Positions 63,156-64,000 of a DNA stretch of 64,000 nucleotides are shown here, one piece after another. The translations under genes and the position numbers were made by a program. The notes under the pieces are model-generated. The model saw only the letters and a list, made by a program, of their open reading frames with translations. It was not told the origin of the DNA and did no database searches. Numbering within the stretch: the first letter of the stretch is position 1; the number at the start of each line of letters is the position of its first letter. The stretch comes from Acinetobacter beijerinckii CIP 110307 (GTDB lineage: Bacteria > Pseudomonadota > Gammaproteobacteria > Pseudomonadales > Moraxellaceae), in contig NZ_KB849765.1 in NCBI RefSeq assembly GCF_000369005.1, positions 1,083,881 through 1,147,880 of the forward strand, in the 5' to 3' direction.

Positions 63156-64000
63156 ATGCACGTCGACCATGTAGCCGCAGGTCAAGATGACCAACAGCCA
63201 CCAAAGAAACCCAAATTTTATCAAATCCTCTATGTGCAAGTGATCTTCGCAATTGTTGCGGGGATATTATTAGGTCATTTTTTTCCTGAATTTGGTGAAA
63301 GCTTAAAGCCACTTGGTGAAGCCTTTATTAAATTGGTTAAGATGATTATTGCTCCTGTGATTTTCCTGACCGTTGTGACTGGTATTGCTGGGATGAAAAA
63401 TCTCGGTAGTGTTGGGCGTGTAACAGGTAAAGCGATGATCTACTTTCTGACCTTTTCAACACTTGCGCTGATCATTGGTCTGATTGTTGGTAATTTGATT
63501 GAACCTGGACATGGTTTAAATATTGACCCAAGCACTTTGCACAGCACTAAAGTAGATGAATATGCGGCTAAAGCACATGAATCGACTATTACTGGTTTTT
63601 TAATGAATATCATTCCTGATACTTTGATCAGTCCATTCGTGTCTGGACAGATTCTTCAGGTTTTATTTGTTGCAGTACTATTTGGTTTGGCATTGGCTAA
63701 ATCAGGTGATCTTGGTCGTCCTGTAACCGATTTTCTTCAACAATTAACCAATCCTGTTTTTACCTTGGTTGGTATGTTGATGAAGTTCGCTCCAATCGGT
63801 GCATTTGGTGCGATGGCATTCACGATTGGTGCGTATGGTATTAGCTCTATTGGTAATCTCATGTTGCTGATTGCAACGTTTTACATCACGGCTTTATTGT
63901 TCGTCATCATCGTTTTAGGTGCAGTGGCAAAATACAATGGTTTCTCCATTATTGATCTCATTCGTTATATCAAAGATGAATTGTGGTTAGTACTTGGAAC
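63156..64000 (+). CDS. dctA: C4-dicarboxylate:cation symporter DctA, 3' end beyond the window
   Basis: A DAACS-family inner-membrane transporter for succinate, fumarate, malate and possibly other C4-dicarboxylates; 281 residues are visible, with no stop before the edge. After a His/Gln/Pro/Lys-rich N-terminus come [40 protein letters not shown] and [15 protein letters not shown], diagnostic of DctA/GltP. AAGGA lies nine bases before the ATG. The substrate-binding C-terminal hairpins are outside the window, so DctA versus GltP is judged from the N-terminal half only. Confidence 0.88.
   Translation, partial: MHVDHVAAGQDDQQPPKKPKFYQILYVQVIFAIVAGILLGHFFPEFGESLKPLGEAFIKLVKMIIAPVIFLTVVTGIAGMKNLGSVGRVTGKAMIYFLTFSTLALIIGLIVGNLIEPGHGLNIDPSTLHSTKVDEYAAKAHESTITGFLMNIIPDTLISPFVSGQILQVLFVAVLFGLALAKSGDLGRPVTDFLQQLTNPVFTLVGMLMKFAPIGAFGAMAFTIGAYGISSIGNLMLLIATFYITALLFVIIVLGAVAKYNGFSIIDLIRYIKDELWLVLG

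Overview
The window is chromosomal DNA from a gammaproteobacterium of the Moraxellaceae, almost certainly the genus Acinetobacter. The basis is low G+C (roughly 40% by eye), the gene content, genus-typical arrangements (yqgE-ruvX, ubiE-ubiJ-ubiB, recC-recB-recD, a polyphosphate:AMP phosphotransferase of the kind first described in Acinetobacter johnsonii, an 'FFLEELY motif' family protein), and the lack of a LexA-type box at recN. Most of it is conserved core genome. I see no insertion sequence, prophage, integrase or CRISPR array. Species level cannot be read from the sequence alone.

Layout. 1-8.2 kb (+): a lipoprotein truncated by the left edge, an LpxO-like lipid A hydroxylase, a second orphan lipoprotein, uvrC, a TesB-like thioesterase, pgsA and a beta-propeller-like protein. 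8.2-12.8 kb: an IclR regulator divergent from an aromatic-acid-exporter-like operon (FUSC permease, DUF1656 protein, HlyD-type periplasmic adaptor). 12.9-15.7 kb (-): ruvX, yqgE, recN. 16-18.3 kb (+): ppnP, rlmB and an EamA-type transporter. 18.3-22.7 kb (-): pilB-pilC-pilD-coaE (type IV pilus assembly and coenzyme A). 23-30 kb (+): tpiA, secG, tRNA-Leu(GAG), two identical initiator tRNAs, then rimP-nusA-infB-rbfA, the same translation cluster seen in E. coli. 30.2-36.5 kb (-): a complete group-2 Mrp cation/proton antiporter operon (fused mrpAB, C, D, E, F, G). 36.7-42.2 kb (-): hisIE followed by an SF1 helicase and an SMC-like ATPase, plus a VOC protein and an FAD monooxygenase. 42.3-46.5 kb (-): ubiE-ubiJ-ubiB and a FFLEELY-motif protein. 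46.7-58 kb: pap, a DUF697-like protein and recC-recB-recD. 58-58.75 kb: a 700-base gap that looks like two terminator-bearing small RNA genes. 58.7-64 kb: an EstB-like serine hydrolase, rpsO, pnp and a DctA-type transporter cut by the right edge.

How the genes work together. Translation and RNA turnover are heavily represented (initiator tRNAs, rimP, nusA, infB, rbfA, rpsO, pnp, rlmB), with leader hairpins that suggest autoregulation of rpsO and pnp. DNA repair and recombination are spread across uvrC, ruvX, recN, recBCD and the extra helicase. The envelope is served by lpxO, pgsA, the lipoproteins, pilBCD, secG and the Mrp antiporter.

The least explained signals are: (i) six DnaA-box-like 9-mers, all on one strand and spaced exactly 12 bp apart, between recB and recD; (ii) two predicted structured RNAs between recD and the serine hydrolase, the first with GGA motifs in hairpin loops and a strand that can pair with either of two identical partners; (iii) a helicase/ATPase gene pair behind hisIE whose ATPase has a natural Glu-to-Gln change in Walker B; (iv) a cysteine cluster in RecC; (v) initiator tRNAs with U1-U72 instead of C1-A72. 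All of these are readings by eye; no searches or folding calculations were run.
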